This document shows positions 11,238 to 22,870 of a DNA stretch of 64,000 bases, piece after piece. Position numbers and translations under genes: made by a program. Each line of letters opens with the position of its first letter. Within the stretch, counting starts at the first letter, position 1. Under the pieces are notes generated by a model. It was not told the DNA's origin, ran no database searches, and saw nothing but the letters and a program-made list of their open reading frames with translations. Origin of the DNA: Trichostrongylus colubriformis (Eukaryota; Nematoda; Chromadorea; Rhabditida; Trichostrongylidae); NCBI GenBank assembly GCA_963978905.1, contig OZ022256.1:2711501-2775500 (forward strand), in the 5' to 3' direction.

Positions 11238-11276
11238 CAAGTGCAAGCAAAGTCATGTTCAAATGCCACTATGATA
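11238..11276 (-). CDS. Candidate small exon of an unidentified minus-strand gene
   Basis: A TTCCGTTCAG acceptor is followed by 39 bases and a GTAAGC donor. With one leading base it reads IIVAFEHDFACT and ends in phase 2. The leading base completes the codon left open by the candidate exon at 13914-13790. No family is recognised. Confidence 0.3.
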
Positions 11277-11924
11277 CTGAACGGAAACAGGATACATGGC
11301 GCGTACTGAAAAATTATCAATCTTTGCAGGATGTTTTTTATCTTTCGAGCATTCAGCAGCAAGCGTTACGGTAGGTTTTACCGTGAGCCAAATTTGTCAC
11401 CTGCTGGTATCTTTGGCTGTGGTCACTTTGGCACTCTACGGCGTGGAGAATTCGAGGAAATATTCGTCATCTTTTGCCATTCAGCAAAAAGCCTTATCAT
11501 CCTCATCTTATGTACGAGACTGATCTTAACTATATGTATGCTGTGTTTCTGTTAGAGGAGACATCAGCAGCTGAGTTTAGTCCTCATGAGCCTTGTTTGC
11601 TGATATTTGCTGATATTTTTCAACGGCTGTAATTAACTATCTTCAACAGCTCAGAAGCCAAAGGATGGTTTATTGGTGGTGCTTTATTTTTTCTGTGCGG
11701 AAACGAAATCAATTCATTTCCACTCCGATTCATCAAGCCTTCAATCCTTTCAAACACATGTGACACGTATTTCCCAACTTCAGGTCAGACGTCTCTCATT
11801 GTCAGATCCCGGCGGTGCTTGATCAGTGATAGTCCTGATACGCTTATCCACAGCAGAAAGAATCGTGCTCAAAGGATGGATCCCTTATTTTCTCGTGTAA
11901 TTTCTCCGAACACGTCACTGAAAA

Positions 11925-12128
11925 CTATGTACAAAGTTTCTTACAAAGAAATTCGAATTTATCGAAAACATTTTTCCGGTTAATCCTTTTGTTGTAAAAT
12001 TCGTAGGCGAGTAAGTGGAGCCAGAGGGTCGCCCATGGCAGAGCGCCCACATCAATGAAGTAAGTCATTCCATAAAAGTCCTGCCGTTGTGAAACTTTAA
12101 AGAAGATGAGATAAGCAGACCCTTTCAA
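11925..12128 (-). other. Open minus-strand segment, possible exon
   Basis: A 67-codon open frame contains FYGMTYFIDVGALPWATLW and is closed by a CTTTGTAAGA donor-like site. The acceptor (TTTGAAAG) is weak. The composition looks protein-like, but nothing recognisable is seen and the phase does not join the neighbouring candidate exons. Confidence 0.25.
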
Positions 12129-12664
12129 ATTAATTTGCCCAACAAAGCCACGAAAACAGTGGATATCGCACTGGGAGCAGTTGCGAAAGGGCTACGACGG
12201 GAGTTCAAACAAGCCGTTTATCTTTATTGACCGTTTTCTTTTCCCGAAAATTGTCAACTAACTACGCAATTTTCTGACACACCAAAATTTCCATTTTTTT
12301 TTGTTTTATTTTATTGTAGAACGGAGCATACTACCACATAACGATTACAAAGGATTTGATGATCAAGTGACTTCTGTGCATGACACCTTTTAGCGTCAGA
12401 ATTTAGTTTAAATGTGATTTGACTTATGGACAATTCATTTTGGAGTGCGCCATGTGCCAGTAGCACTTCCGATTGTAATCGCATTTCTTTTGATTGGGTA
12501 TGTTACCGACAGTATAACTGGCACGGCTGGTTGGAAACACTATACAGTATATTTCTGAAAATTTTGAACTACCTCTGCGCGCACCAGTTTGGTGTATTGA
12601 ATAAATGGATGTGTTTCGTGAACAAGTCTGGTACCGAATACCTCCTCGGTTGAGGAGGAGGTGT

Positions 12665-13039
12665 GGGTGCGTACACTTATGTCGAATTTGTCGCTTCGCG
12701 ACCTCGCTCTCGCGCACCATCACCATCAGCTTGCCGCGGTCAGTTGGAACCCCGCTCAGGACACAAGGGGCTGATACCACGAAGGACCTTCGAGAAATAG
12801 CTTTTTATCTCATCATTATCTAAAAACATTAACTTTTGTGTCCTGAAAAGACAAAATAGTAACATAAGAAGTAAAAGAAACTATAGCATCACAAGATAAC
12901 AATCCTAATCAAGGAATAATTAATTAGGACAAAAAACTTCAAGAGAGTGCAAGCAATGTACGCAATCACAGGCGAAGAAGTCCACGGCGCTACTCGTCGC
13001 GCGCAGCAGCGCAAAATTTTGACATAAGTGCACACACCC
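12665..13039. mobile_element. Family D2 palindromic element
   Basis: The left end GGGTGCGTACACTTATGTCG pairs with the right end TTGACATAAGTGCACACACC. Subterminal blocks TCGCTCTCGCGCACC and GGCGCTACTCGTCGCGCG also face each other. The interior is AT-rich. No ORF of interest. Confidence 0.7.
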
Positions 13040-13789
13040 AGGAAGTGTAAGTGACGCGAGCGAGATGGATTTGTAATAAGACCACGGATAATTCACTTTA
13101 ACTGATTTACTCCTGAAAATAAAGTTCCAAAGATAAATCAATGAGCATATTCAGTATTTATACAAAAATAACAAATAAAGCTGACTCGTTCAACTCCACA
13201 GGCTATCAAATCCGAATCGATTGGCTTCAAGAAGTGGTTCTGCAAGTGAAAACGTATCGAGAGAAAATTGACCCGAACAGTGATTGGGATGCGACATTTA
13301 TCAACTGGTTTCTGTAAAGGTACGTCACAGTGGATATAAATGCTACCTAAAAAGCCCCGTATCGCGTGTTGCATTTCGAGTGGCTGTGGTTGAAGAGGTA
13401 GATTCTGAAACGTGAACTATATTGCTGAGAATAGCCATTTGGGTGTAGTCTCCAGAATTCTCCGACTTGCAGCTTACTTTCAGGGCAGTTTATACGCAGT
13501 ACAGGATGACATACCCGACTACAGTAAACATGAGCGTAAAACATGTTTGTTTATGGTCATTGCATACACCATGCTACAGAAAAAGACTGGATCTTATGTA
13601 CGCCTATATCATGAAGGGCGTAGAGAGCGCCCAAGGAGTGCGAGACAAAATTTGCTGTTGATATGGTTGACGCAAATGGTTACTGTAGCTGGGGCCAGCG
13701 GTCCTGTGCCGCATATAATCTTGTTGGCATTTCGAACGTTCCCAAAAAATAGGCGTATGAATCTCGGGAAGTGTAGCCTATGCTCTTAC

Positions 13790-13914
13790 CTTATCTTGTC
13801 ACTAAAGTTTAGCACTGATAGAATAGTGTAGCGTTCATCGTCGATGATTTTTCGTATAAAACTGACGAAGGTTTGAAGTTGGAGGGGATCCGGTAATGGC
13901 AGGTCCACAGTCAG
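13790..13914 (-). CDS. Candidate exon of an unidentified minus-strand gene
   Basis: The acceptor GAATGGTTTCAG and the donor GTAAGA bracket 125 bases. Only one frame is open, reading LTVDLPLPDPLQLQTFVSF and ending YTILSVLNFSDKI, phase 0 in and phase 2 out. The codon composition and splice sites look like a real exon. Phase 0 fits the candidate exon at 16520-16440 upstream, and phase 2 fits 11276-11238 downstream. The family was not recognised. Family C copy 1 begins about 100 bases upstream of it, in the presumed intron. Confidence 0.4.
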
Positions 13915-14012
13915 CTGAAACCATTCAATTCTCTTTGTCGCAATCTTGATTTCCTCTGTGATCAGCCAGGCTTTCGCACTTTCCCAAATCGCACCGACGA
14001 GCGACGTTTCAA

Positions 14013-14435
14013 AGGAGTTGGACACGGAAAAAAATTGGTTTTATCGTTATCTCTATATTTATGTTGTGTTTGCTCAATGAAAGCCGCATGCAAAGTTTCA
14101 CGCAGAAAAGTGTGAATCCGGCTAAGATACAGCTCCTCGAAGTGGTGACTGAGGAGCGGAACCTCAGAGCAAATGCCCGCCCCGTCGTCCGTCGTAATCG
14201 AAGACGCATAGTGGGAACAGAAAATTACGCAAACATTGCCACTCTTGGTCTCTAACCGCGGCGGACGACGTGCGGGCATTTGCTTCGAAGCCCTGCCCCC
14301 TCGGCCACCACTTTGAGGAGTTGATCTTAGCCGGATTCTCACTTTTTTGTGTGAATCTTTGCATGCGGCCCTTATTGGGCAAATACAAACTTTGAAAAAT
14401 TAGGACAACAAAGGAACCAAATTTTTCGTGCACGA
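14013..14435. mobile_element. Family C palindromic element, copy 1
   Basis: Arms of about 130 bases are inverted relative to each other. The left arm has GAAAGCCGCATGCAAAGTTT and GTGAATCCGGCTAAGAT. The right arm has ATCTTAGCCGGATTCTCAC and TTTGCATGCGGCCC. The outer ends (AAAGGAGTTGGACACGGAAA, CGTGCACGATTC) match other copies at 15668, 39183, 55413. Confidence 0.8.
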
Positions 14436-14562
14436 TTCATCAACCTTGTTTTTCGGGGGATACACGATGCCCAAATCGTCGATATGTCCAGCCTACAGAA
14501 CTAGAAGAGAGCTATTCAAAGACATTAGGCGCGCTGATAGCTTCGATTTCGCTTACAGTTTC

Positions 14563-14632
14563 GTTTAGATGCATCCATGCTCGGCGACAGATCACTGTTC
14601 GTCGACTGCGTCGCCGAATATGAATGCAGCTT
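14563..14632. mobile_element. Family K short palindrome
   Basis: GATGCATCCATGCTCGGCGA faces TCGCCGAATATGAATGCAGC. It shares its ends with the element at 8388-8530. Confidence 0.5.
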
Positions 14633-14945
14633 GCGTCGCGGTCAACACGCATGTTTTCGACCACTGCTGTTTTTTTTTTAGATAAATTGTAGTAAGAATG
14701 AGGTTTATTCAGTTTGTTAAGGCTAGAACGAATTCGAATGCCTCACCTGACAAGGTACGATGTACCTGGCGAATCCATCGTTATCGAGCATATGCGGTAG
14801 GAATAGATAAACGTCTTTCAATTCAGTCACGAATACATGCTCGGCTACAATAGCGGCTTTTGATCGCTGAAATCCCAATGGTTGCTACGGCTTCGGCATG
14901 GTTGCGGCTCAACAATAGTAACCGCCTTGGCTTGGCTTCCATATA

Positions 14946-15103
14946 CAGTCCAGTTCCCGACGCCTGGCAGGGCGTGGCCCTACGGACTCGGGTGAGAGAG
15001 TACGTGGCGAGAGCGAGAGTGTGTGGCGGGGTGAGAGAGATCGATACACTCTTATCCAAGTCCGTAGGCCTCGCCCTGCCAGGCGCCGGGAAATGGGCTG
15101 TAC
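14946..15103. mobile_element. Family J palindrome, copy 1
   Basis: The left arm CGACGCCTGGCAGGGCGTGG then CCTACGGACTCGG is inverted in the right arm as CCGTAGGCCTCGCCCTGCCA then GGCGCCGGG. The loop is rich in GAGAGAG. A second copy lies at 61745-61885. Confidence 0.7.
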
Positions 15104-15667
15104 AGTGCGCTTCTTGGATAAATAGAAAACCGTCTACTTCTGTTTAGCATTTCATCAGTATCAGAAAAGGATATTGAAACAAATACAGAGAATCCGCGTC
15201 GCGGTCTGCGTCGCGCTTCACACGTGGTCACGCGATATCTCTATGCTGATGGGCAGCATCCTCTGGAAATGGGATACCGAAGAGATGAGCTTCGGCCATG
15301 GAATCTGGATGATTCGTTGCAAGAGTTCGAGGCTTTCTGCGCAGGAACCTAATCTAACTGGTCATTCTATTTTGAGTAAACCCCTGGTGCCCCGGACCTT
15401 GAATGAAAGGACTGAATTGGACTGTGTAAGAGGCCGCTTTTGTTGAAATACAGTACAACGGTTCTAAATAATAAAGTCCCAATGTCCCGTTCCAACGATC
15501 ACCCTGCTCTTTTGAGAGGAAAGCTCAAAAATAAGCAAAGACTCAGCTTGCCCACCTTTATCTCCAGGTTATCCGCTATAAGACTTGCCAAACTCCTTTC
15601 ATTCAAGCCATTCCATGATTTAACGGTTTCCTGTACCACTTCTCCAACATTCTGAAAGAAACGACTC

Positions 15668-16114
15668 AAAGGAATCGCGCACGGAAAAAATGAGTTTCTC
15701 TGTTACCCCATAATTATTTCGAATTTGCCTTACAAGGGCCGAATGTAAAGTATCAGTGAAAAAATGAGAGTCCGGCTAAGACGCAGCTCCTCAAAGTGGT
15801 ACCGAAGTACGAGCCTCAGAGTAAAAATGCCCACCCCGTCGTCCGCCGAGATCAGAGACGAATAGTGGGATCAGGAGCTCCCGAGAACAGTCCAACTCTT
15901 CGTCTCCAACCGCGGCGGACGACTGGGCAGGCATGTACTCTGAGGCCCCTAACCCCTCCTACCCCCCCCCCCCACTCTCCCCACCAATTTGAGGAGCTGT
16001 ATCTTAGCCAGAATCTCATTTTTTCAAGTGAAACTTTGCATCGTTCCTTGTTGAAGAAATTCAAAATAAATATATGGGTAACAGAGAGACACATTTTTCA
16101 TGCGCGATTCCTTT
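15668..16114. mobile_element. Family C palindromic element, copy 2
   Basis: The ends AAAGGAATCGCGCACGG and GCGCGATTCCTTT are inverted. The flanks TCAA and TTGA are imperfect versions of TTAA. Inner arms repeat the GAGAGTCCGGCTAAGAC and TTAGCCAGAATCTCAT pair. A poly-C run lies at about 15962-15973. Confidence 0.85.
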
Positions 16115-16439
16115 GATTTAAAATGTATGTAGGTTGGTGCACCAATAACGGAGGGGGGGGGGGGCAACTTGTCGAATCTGAACACCAACACGTATATACA
16201 TGAATGAACATCAGCTTTACAGGAGCACAAATGTGCAAAGTTGACATACAGGATACGTTACTGACACGTCACTCATGAGAATGCATCAACATTCAGCAAA
16301 CTGCCCCACCTTCAATATTTGGTATAGAGCCTATAAATTATAATGTCTATGACATATCATGATGCAGGAGATACCATCGGTAGGGTGCCACTTACTGGTC
16401 ATTTTCAGATAAATAATAAAAAATGATACGATGACTTAC

Positions 16440-16520
16440 AGTGGCAAATTCGTGGCTTGCATCGCTGTTCTCTGAATTCACACCAAACATGGCGCAGTCG
16501 AAAAGGAGACTTCGTTTAAT
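16440..16520 (-). CDS. Candidate exon of an unidentified minus-strand gene
   Basis: An acceptor GCTGTTACAG, 81 bases and a GTAAGT donor make an ideal nematode exon. Only frame 0 is open and reads IKRSLLFDCAMFGVNS followed by ENSDASHEFAT. Phase 0 at both ends is compatible with the exon at 13914-13790. The protein family was not recognised, and the start exon upstream was not found. Confidence 0.45.
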
Positions 16521-16650
16521 CTGTAACAGCAAAAGTTAAAAAAGCAGAACTTCTGGGGGTTAATGCGGTCTTAACCAGTCTGAAATTGGAAGCCGAAAAT
16601 ATTACTTATCGAAAATGAACTTCTTGCGAATAGAAATGTCCGAGTAACTA

Positions 16651-16960
16651 CTATCTGATGCCCCTTCTACAACTCACAATCGAAGAGATGCAGAATTCAG
16701 AAATAATCAAATCATCCCTGGAAGGGATATACCACCTTAACCGTAAGGATGAAATAACCTGGATTACCATTAGTGGAATGCAGTTAAGAACGGTTTCCGC
16801 CACACCTCCTGACACGCAAAGGGGTGGGGCGTCACACATCCCGCCAGTAATGTCATGGAATTCGGCAGACGTGGAATGTACCATGAATCCTGTCATATCA
16901 ATAGAATACCTGCAGTTCAACAGCAAGTCCATGTGATAAGCCAACAAACACGAAGACATA
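16651..16960. other. Both-strand open stretch, probably a dispersed repeat
   Basis: ORFs of 92 (plus) and 102 (minus) codons overlap. No domain is visible and the plus frame lacks splice sites. The block ACGGTTTCCGCCACACCTCC looks like repeat sequence, but no second copy is in the window. Confidence 0.25.
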
Positions 16961-17421
16961 ACACTGCTTCTGATCGGGCTAAATACAGATCAATAGTCAA
17001 CATTACGTGGGCATGTCGATGAGTGCAGTTGCGGCGCGGTCGTTTTTGATTGTTTTGCAGAATTTTGCACAAAAAGAACAGCGTACTCGCGTGCTGCCGG
17101 CGCGGTCACGGCACGCCCCCACAACCGCCCCATGTTTCAGCATGCTAAGCTTGTTTTATTCGCAGAGTAATGTTCAGAAAAGACGAATTCAACCAACCAC
17201 CGGTACTGGCAACATACTGTATCGCCATTCCTCGTCATCACCAAAACGATAAACGTTCATCTCGCTGAACAATGGCGCACAACGTTCGGAAATATACGAC
17301 AGAGCGTCAACGAACTGAATAAGAACGACCGATAACCTACAACGTTTCTGAGGCCCCACTTAAATATGGCGCTAGTTGTAGGCACGTAAGAATGAGCAGC
17401 CTGTCCACGATGCGGTTCTTA

Positions 17422-17595
17422 GGCCGCGTTCATACTTTGCGGCGCCGGCGGCAGGGCGTGACTGCGTGTCTCTGCGACTCCTCCCGTCCACCCTGTCTCG
17501 TTGCCTGCGACGTCTCTGCACTTTTCCCGTGCCACTCTGACTCGCAGCCTGTTAACACAGCCACGCTCTCCCGAGGCGAAATTTAAACTCGGCGT
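17422..17595 (+). mobile_element. Family A MITE, copy 2
   Basis: It starts GGCCGCGTTCATACTTTGCG and ends with a worn GAAATTTAAACTCGGCG. The core (GTCTCGTTGCCTGCGACGTC) is typical of the family. Confidence 0.8.
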
Positions 17596-18120
17596 AATGG
17601 CGATACTTGAGGTCTATCCAAGTCTAGAAATTGTGGCAAAAAAAAACTTGCATTTTCATAGGTAAGATGTCTCCAGTTTCTATGGTAGCAGTGCGTCGTC
17701 ACGTCATACACCACATCGTCCTCCTCGAGCTCCTGAATTAGCAGCTTTAATGAGAAGTATCTTAATCAGAATATCCATTTCTAGCTCTAGGACATGTCAT
17801 TGTGATTATCAACAATTTTTGGACTTTTTTCAAGGAGATCCAGTCACTTCACAAATGTGCTCGGCCTACAAAGGTGGTCCAAGAGCGCGCGGTCGCGGAA
17901 CGGTGTGTCAGTTTCAAGGACTACAAAAAGTTTCAAGGACGTCTAGTACAACTTTTTGTCACTTCAAGGATTCCCATCCACAAGAAATCGCATTTATAAT
18001 TATCAGATATCACTCATTCATTCTAATTTAACAGCATTTATCATTCCAGACATGATTTAATGTCGATCATTATCATTTGTAAACACCCAGTATAATACTA
18101 TCAAACATCACTTATTATTA

Positions 18121-18297
18121 GACCACGTTCATACTTTGCGATGCCGGTGGCAGGGCGTGGCTACGTGTCTCTGCGTCTCCACCTGTGCCAACCTATCTCG
18201 TTGCCTGTGTCGTCTCTGCACTTCAGCCAGTGCCACACTGCCTCGCTGCCGGTGAAGGCAATCTAACGCACTGTCAGCGCAAAGTATGAACGCGGCC
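18121..18297 (+). mobile_element. Family A MITE, copy 3, with clear TTA target duplication
   Basis: The ends GACCACGTTCATACTTTGCG and AAGTATGAACGCGGCC are inverted repeats. TTA flanks both sides (18118-18120 and 18298-18300). This is the best-defined copy (177 bp). A 3-bp TTA/TAA duplication is what PIF/Harbinger-type elements make. Confidence 0.88.
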
Positions 18298-18652
18298 TTA
18301 TCAATCATCAAGCCACACACCGCTACTCTGAAATGTCACCTGCATTATTCATAGGCGACAAAACAAACACAGTTCCCGTTCTGCCTGTCTGTATTCGAGA
18401 TAGTGTATGTCGGTAGAGATAGATATAAATAATGCAGATGAATATGTCCCCTTCGCTTCCTAACTAACCGAAATACGACTTCTCACGGGGGTCTTCTCGA
18501 CTAACGCCTGACGAGTTTGTTAACTTGCAGAAAAAATTTTCGCTGCGCTATAACGCAATAGCTTTGAAAAACAATAAATATACTATAAAAAAATTCGCAA
18601 GAGAGAGTGCTTCAAGGGCTTGATTCTTTTTATGACGAAACTGCGGATGTGT

Positions 18653-18839
18653 GGGTGTATGCCATTAGGACAGAAAAATCGCGTAGATGCGTTTTGCGCG
18701 CGGCGCGATGGTGCGACGAGTAAGGTGTGGAACACCGTAATCGCTTCAGGACCCAAACAATACGGCGCGCATATCTCGCACCATCGCGTCGTACCCCTTA
18801 CGCCGCAAAGCGATTTTTCTGTCCTAATGGCACACACCC
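18653..18839. mobile_element. Family D1 palindromic element, copy 1
   Basis: GGGTGTATGCCATTAGGACA faces TGTCCTAATGGCACACACCC. Inner arms ATCGCGTAGATGCGTTTTGC and GCGCGATGGTGCGA pair with their inverses. Confidence 0.8.
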
Positions 18840-18887
18840 GCGGCGGATATGATCGTGACACGTTGATCGTGCAAATACCCGTGAATA

Positions 18888-18997
18888 GTAGCATTTTGTA
18901 GAGCAAAAAAAGCTCCAAGTTTTGTCGAAAGATAAAGGGAACGATGTGAAAAACGGGGTTAAAAAAAACGGCGGAAACTTATTTCTCAACCCAATAA
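18888..18997. repeat. Terminal fragment of family G
   Basis: TTTTGTAGAGCAAAAAAAGC through AAACGGCGGAAACTTATTTC and CTCAACCCAATA matches the right end of the 1.36-kb palindrome at 36476-37830. The TA after CCCAA is kept. Only about 110 bases survive. Confidence 0.75.
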
Positions 18998-19123
18998 CAT
19001 TTCACAAGATGCCCCTCGCTCCATGCGAAGCATATGAGTGATCACAGATGAAGTAGGTTTTTCTTTGGAAAACACTGAATTATGGTTTCACAAGGTAGAG
19101 GTGTTTAATTGAGGCCTATTTAA

Positions 19124-19588
19124 AGGCACAGTTTACGATAATATGAGTACCTTGGTTCCATCAGCGAGTAGATAGCCCCTTCCACAAGGGCAAAGCGTGT
19201 GCTATCATCACGGCACGAGGATGGGTGCTTGAAGCGTAAGGAACATGTAAATAAGATGACGGCCACCGCCTCAAGATGGCCCACACCCATCTTCGATTCA
19301 ACCAGCTGGTGAGCGGTGGCTTTTATGTGTGTGAGAGGCATGATATCGACTGCGATAAGAAATGATAGGAGATACTCCCATTGTAAAAGCAACCTTATCG
19401 GATATTATCACGTAAAAACTTGTCCAAATATCACTTGCTTTCAAACTGCAAACTCGTCGAATCTAAAGGTCAGAAACACTTCATTTTGAAGGAGTTTCCC
19501 CATTTTTTTCTCCACACTTGTGTTCTTTAGCACTCCCAGAGTCTTTATGGAGCGCGACGAGGCGCGAAAATTATCGTGAACTGTGCCT
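19124..19588. mobile_element. Family I palindromic element, copy 3, with TTAA duplication
   Basis: The ends AGGCACAGTTTACGATAAT and ATTATCGTGAACTGTGCCT are inverted, and TTAA lies directly outside each (19120-19123 and 19589-19592). The interior shows no transposase. Confidence 0.8.
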
Positions 19589-19592
19589 TTAA

Positions 19593-20577
19593 GTTCATTT
19601 ACCTTTAATCCTTATACATTTTTACTGCTCTGTACATCAATCTTCCTCGAGAGAAATTTTCACGCTTTTAGAGAAATAGCAACATACCGGAAGTACTTTC
19701 AGTATTCTGATGACTAGAAATATGATGAATATGGAGTAAAGGGCTAAGCATGAATGTTTTCGGGAATCGTTCAACATTTGGAGCATGGAAAAAACACTGT
19801 TGTCGAGATTCTCATAATAACTCGTGAGAATCTAATCGTAGTATTCGATCTCCGACTATTGGGAGCATGTCAATGATCGTTATATAATGCCACAATTATA
19901 TCTAATGCCCCCCCCCCCCTCCCCCTCTTGCGCAGCGACTCTCTAGTAGCTCTTCTTCATGCGATACTCGAAGACAGTGATAGGGGTAATGTGGGAAACG
20001 GGAACTCCTAAACTGGGTCGCACAAACGAAAGCTAGAGGTCTATCAAGACTATATGTGGCAAAATTTCCAACGAGAAAAGTGTACACCGGACTTTATAAG
20101 AGCCGTCTTCTTCAACAGCTATCACTTACTTTATGGCAGCCCGCCCCTTTTTTTTTTCAGGCCGACCCGCCTCTCTTGAGAATGTACGGCGGTAGGGATT
20201 TATTTCTCGGGTTTTTGACCATTTCATCCCGTTTCACGTTCACATTACTAAGCACCTCCACCTTCATATTTGATGGTCTTTCAATATTCGGTCCGAATTA
20301 CCCCTAACTACTGATTTTAAGAGGAGCCCAAAAAGGGCAGACTCATCAAAGCGCACGGCACAATCAGTGGTGCTCGTATGTGTAAAATTTTCTGCTCAGG
20401 AGCTCAAATCGAGAGCTTTCGTGCCATGTTTGAGTAGAGGGGGGGGGGGCAATTTGCGAATGTTAGACGCAATCATTAACCTTACATGATCGTACATGTA
20501 CATATGAACTACTGACATGCCGTTCATGTAGAGACATGTCAACAGCCTTCTATACGCTCACGCCTCCCCTCTTAGTG
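19593..20577. other. Intergenic stretch with simple tracts
   Basis: No gene was supported. There is a C tract at about 19909-19919 and a G tract at about 20442-20450. The stretch 20042-20300 shares words with 57850-58135 (TGTGGC..AAA, TTTCTCGG, ACTACTAAGCACC versus ATACTGCTAAGCACC), so it is probably a dispersed repeat pair. Confidence 0.4.
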
Positions 20578-20580
20578 TTA

Positions 20581-20706
20581 GACCGCGTTCCACTTCGTGG
20601 TGCCGGCGGCAGGGCATGGCTGCGTTCAAGAGCAAAGAGGCAGTACGGTACGGTCGGAGGGGCAGAAACGACGCAACGGCCGGCACCTCAAAGTATGAAC
20701 ACGGCC
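20581..20706 (+). mobile_element. Family A MITE, copy 4 (internally deleted)
   Basis: It starts GACCGCGTTCC behind TTA and ends AAGTATGAACACGGCC before TAA. Part of the core is missing, giving about 126 bp. Confidence 0.75.
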
Positions 20707-21457
20707 TAAGTGCACCCCACATAAGAATATGCGACAAAAAGGCCCTGACAGATGGCTTAGATTTGAAACATGGTCTACTGAGCCTGGAAGCTGTACCGAC
20801 TTCGTTTGTAGGTACACGGATTCCTTTCGTCATTATATCCAGGATCAGCGATTTCTCGAGCTACATCTCTGTAACCCAGGTCGATATCTTTTCTCGCATT
20901 TACTCTCACGCAATCAATTCAGGTTTCCATCTGCAAAAGCCGTTGCAAAATCCCATTTTTCCAAAAACACCAAATTTCCACCAGACACACCCGATTAACT
21001 ATTTCCTATAAATTGTGGATTTGTTTGCAGTTTCATCAACGCTAACTTCACCCATGTAGCGAAGGGCTTCTGACTTCGCCTAATATTTCCGATAAATTAT
21101 CACAGTTCAATGAAGGCTGAGAAATACAACCGTGCTGCACTCTTTGACCTCCCGAAGAACAGAAAAACTGGTATTTTCCAAGAGCCCATGCATCCTTCTA
21201 CTGCGGAAGAGATTTTAGAGTCGAACTTTCTTACCTCGCAAATAAATTGGGAACACAACACAATGATAATACCATTGCAGTGACATTACAATGACCTCTC
21301 ATTTACTGTCACTTTAAACACTAACAACATAGACGGAATAATAAAGATACAACAATAAATGATCAGAGATCGCCGACAAACAACAAAGAACGATGTAATC
21401 GACACATCAACGGATGAAAAAACCCAAGTCGGCCCATATTGGCAGTGACTGACTACG

Positions 21458-22860
21458 CTAACCACGGAACCCGCCAGGAGCTCCGCGAACTGCTCCACGC
21501 ACGGCACCTCGAGCCATACCAGCACCTCTGAAAAAAGGTTGTTACTAACTCTGTAACTTTCCTCTTCAGCGAAAAACGATGTGAGAGCTATTGACAGAGC
21601 AAAGAACTCGCAAAACGAAAGATAAAATACCTCGCACGGAAAGACGTTCCTCTACCGCCGCGACCTCCACCTCGAACATTGTCACCCATACCCATACCAA
21701 TGGCTCCCTGAAAACGAACTTCAAGTTGACATGAAAAAAATGAACCAAATTGGTTTGAAAATGAAATCCCCCTCCCTACTCCTTACACTTGGTCTTCCTA
21801 TTAACTATTGCACACTGATACAGACCACTCCTATATGCCGTGATGCGCTTCCTTCGTGTTTCCCACTTTATTAACTTGACTACAGTGAAACAATAAATAC
21901 CAGTATTTCACTAACCTTTTGCGCTCGACCAATATTCTTAAACATGGGAGCATTCTTCAACATATCCGGCAAAATCATGAAGCGAATCTGCAAAAAATAG
22001 TCTTTCCAATCTTCCAAATCCCCAAAGGAAAAACTTTGAAATTGACGGGTTTATTTAAGAAATTGAGATTATCGACTAGAAAACTAACCTTATTTCCCCT
22101 GACGAAAACGTTATCAAGCTGATGGGTTCGTCCATCACGGAACGTCACACAAACTTCTGCCATCTGACAATTCATATTATCCTCGGCTTCCAGAAGTTTG
22201 CCTCGGTATACTTCACCTGAAAGAAGCGCTTTACGCTGCTGAGGAATGAAGCGCACTTTACGTTACCTGGGGTAGGCCCATTGCTTTAAGTGAAAAATTT
22301 CAAAAAAAAAAAAACATGATCAGTGGAAAACGGCGATCGATCGAAAGTCTGAGGTCAATAAAATTTTTTGAACAGTAAAATACAAGAAATTGGTTATTGT
22401 GAATTGTTTTGGGAAATGGTCGATCAAGGCAATTCACCATAATTTCCCATGGGGTTCCTTTCTGACGTGCATGAGCAAATCTAACCAATTTATTGGACAA
22501 ACAAAAGCTAGTTATACAACGACATCCTGCTGTTTAGGAAATTTTACATTTTTTTGATGCTGAAGGGGATATTCCACTATCGCACCATTAACACCAGAAT
22601 GTTTCAACCCCATCGTAAACCTCATACCCTGCGGCTCGTTTGCATAACTCTTAGCTAATAATATGGCTCGGAATCACATTAACTAACCTTTTCCAAATAT
22701 CTCTCTCAGTAAAATTCTTGAGAAATTCACATTTCGAGACAATTAATGCAAAGTACCACATACAAATAAAAAGTCAGAACTTACCCGTGACTGTTTCAAG
22801 TGTCACAACATGTCCTTCGGCTTCATGCAAGATCTTGATTGGCACTCCTACTGAAGTCAT
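21458..22860 (-). CDS. snr-1: Small nuclear ribonucleoprotein SmD3
   Basis: SmD3 is a core subunit of the heptameric Sm ring that binds the Sm site of spliceosomal U snRNAs. Exons on the minus strand are 22860-22785, 22216-22089, 21987-21916, 21707-21631 and 21527-21458. Phases are consistent and give 140 residues with a TAG stop. The Sm1 motif spans exons 1-2 ([15 protein letters not shown], then [18 protein letters not shown]). Sm2 spans exons 2-3 ([23 protein letters not shown]). Exons 4-5 form the Arg-Gly tail ([28 protein letters not shown]), which is usually dimethylated. Length agrees with the family (about 125-140). The start lies 3 bases after a GTTTCAG acceptor, so the mRNA is probably trans-spliced. 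In C. elegans the SmD3 gene is named snr-1. Confidence 0.97.
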
Positions 22861-22870
22861 ATTCTGAAAC
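22861..22870 (-). promoter_or_regulatory. Trans-splice acceptor of snr-1
   Basis: The minus strand reads CAAGTTTCAG, then AAT, then ATG. A three-base leader implies spliced-leader addition. Confidence 0.65.
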
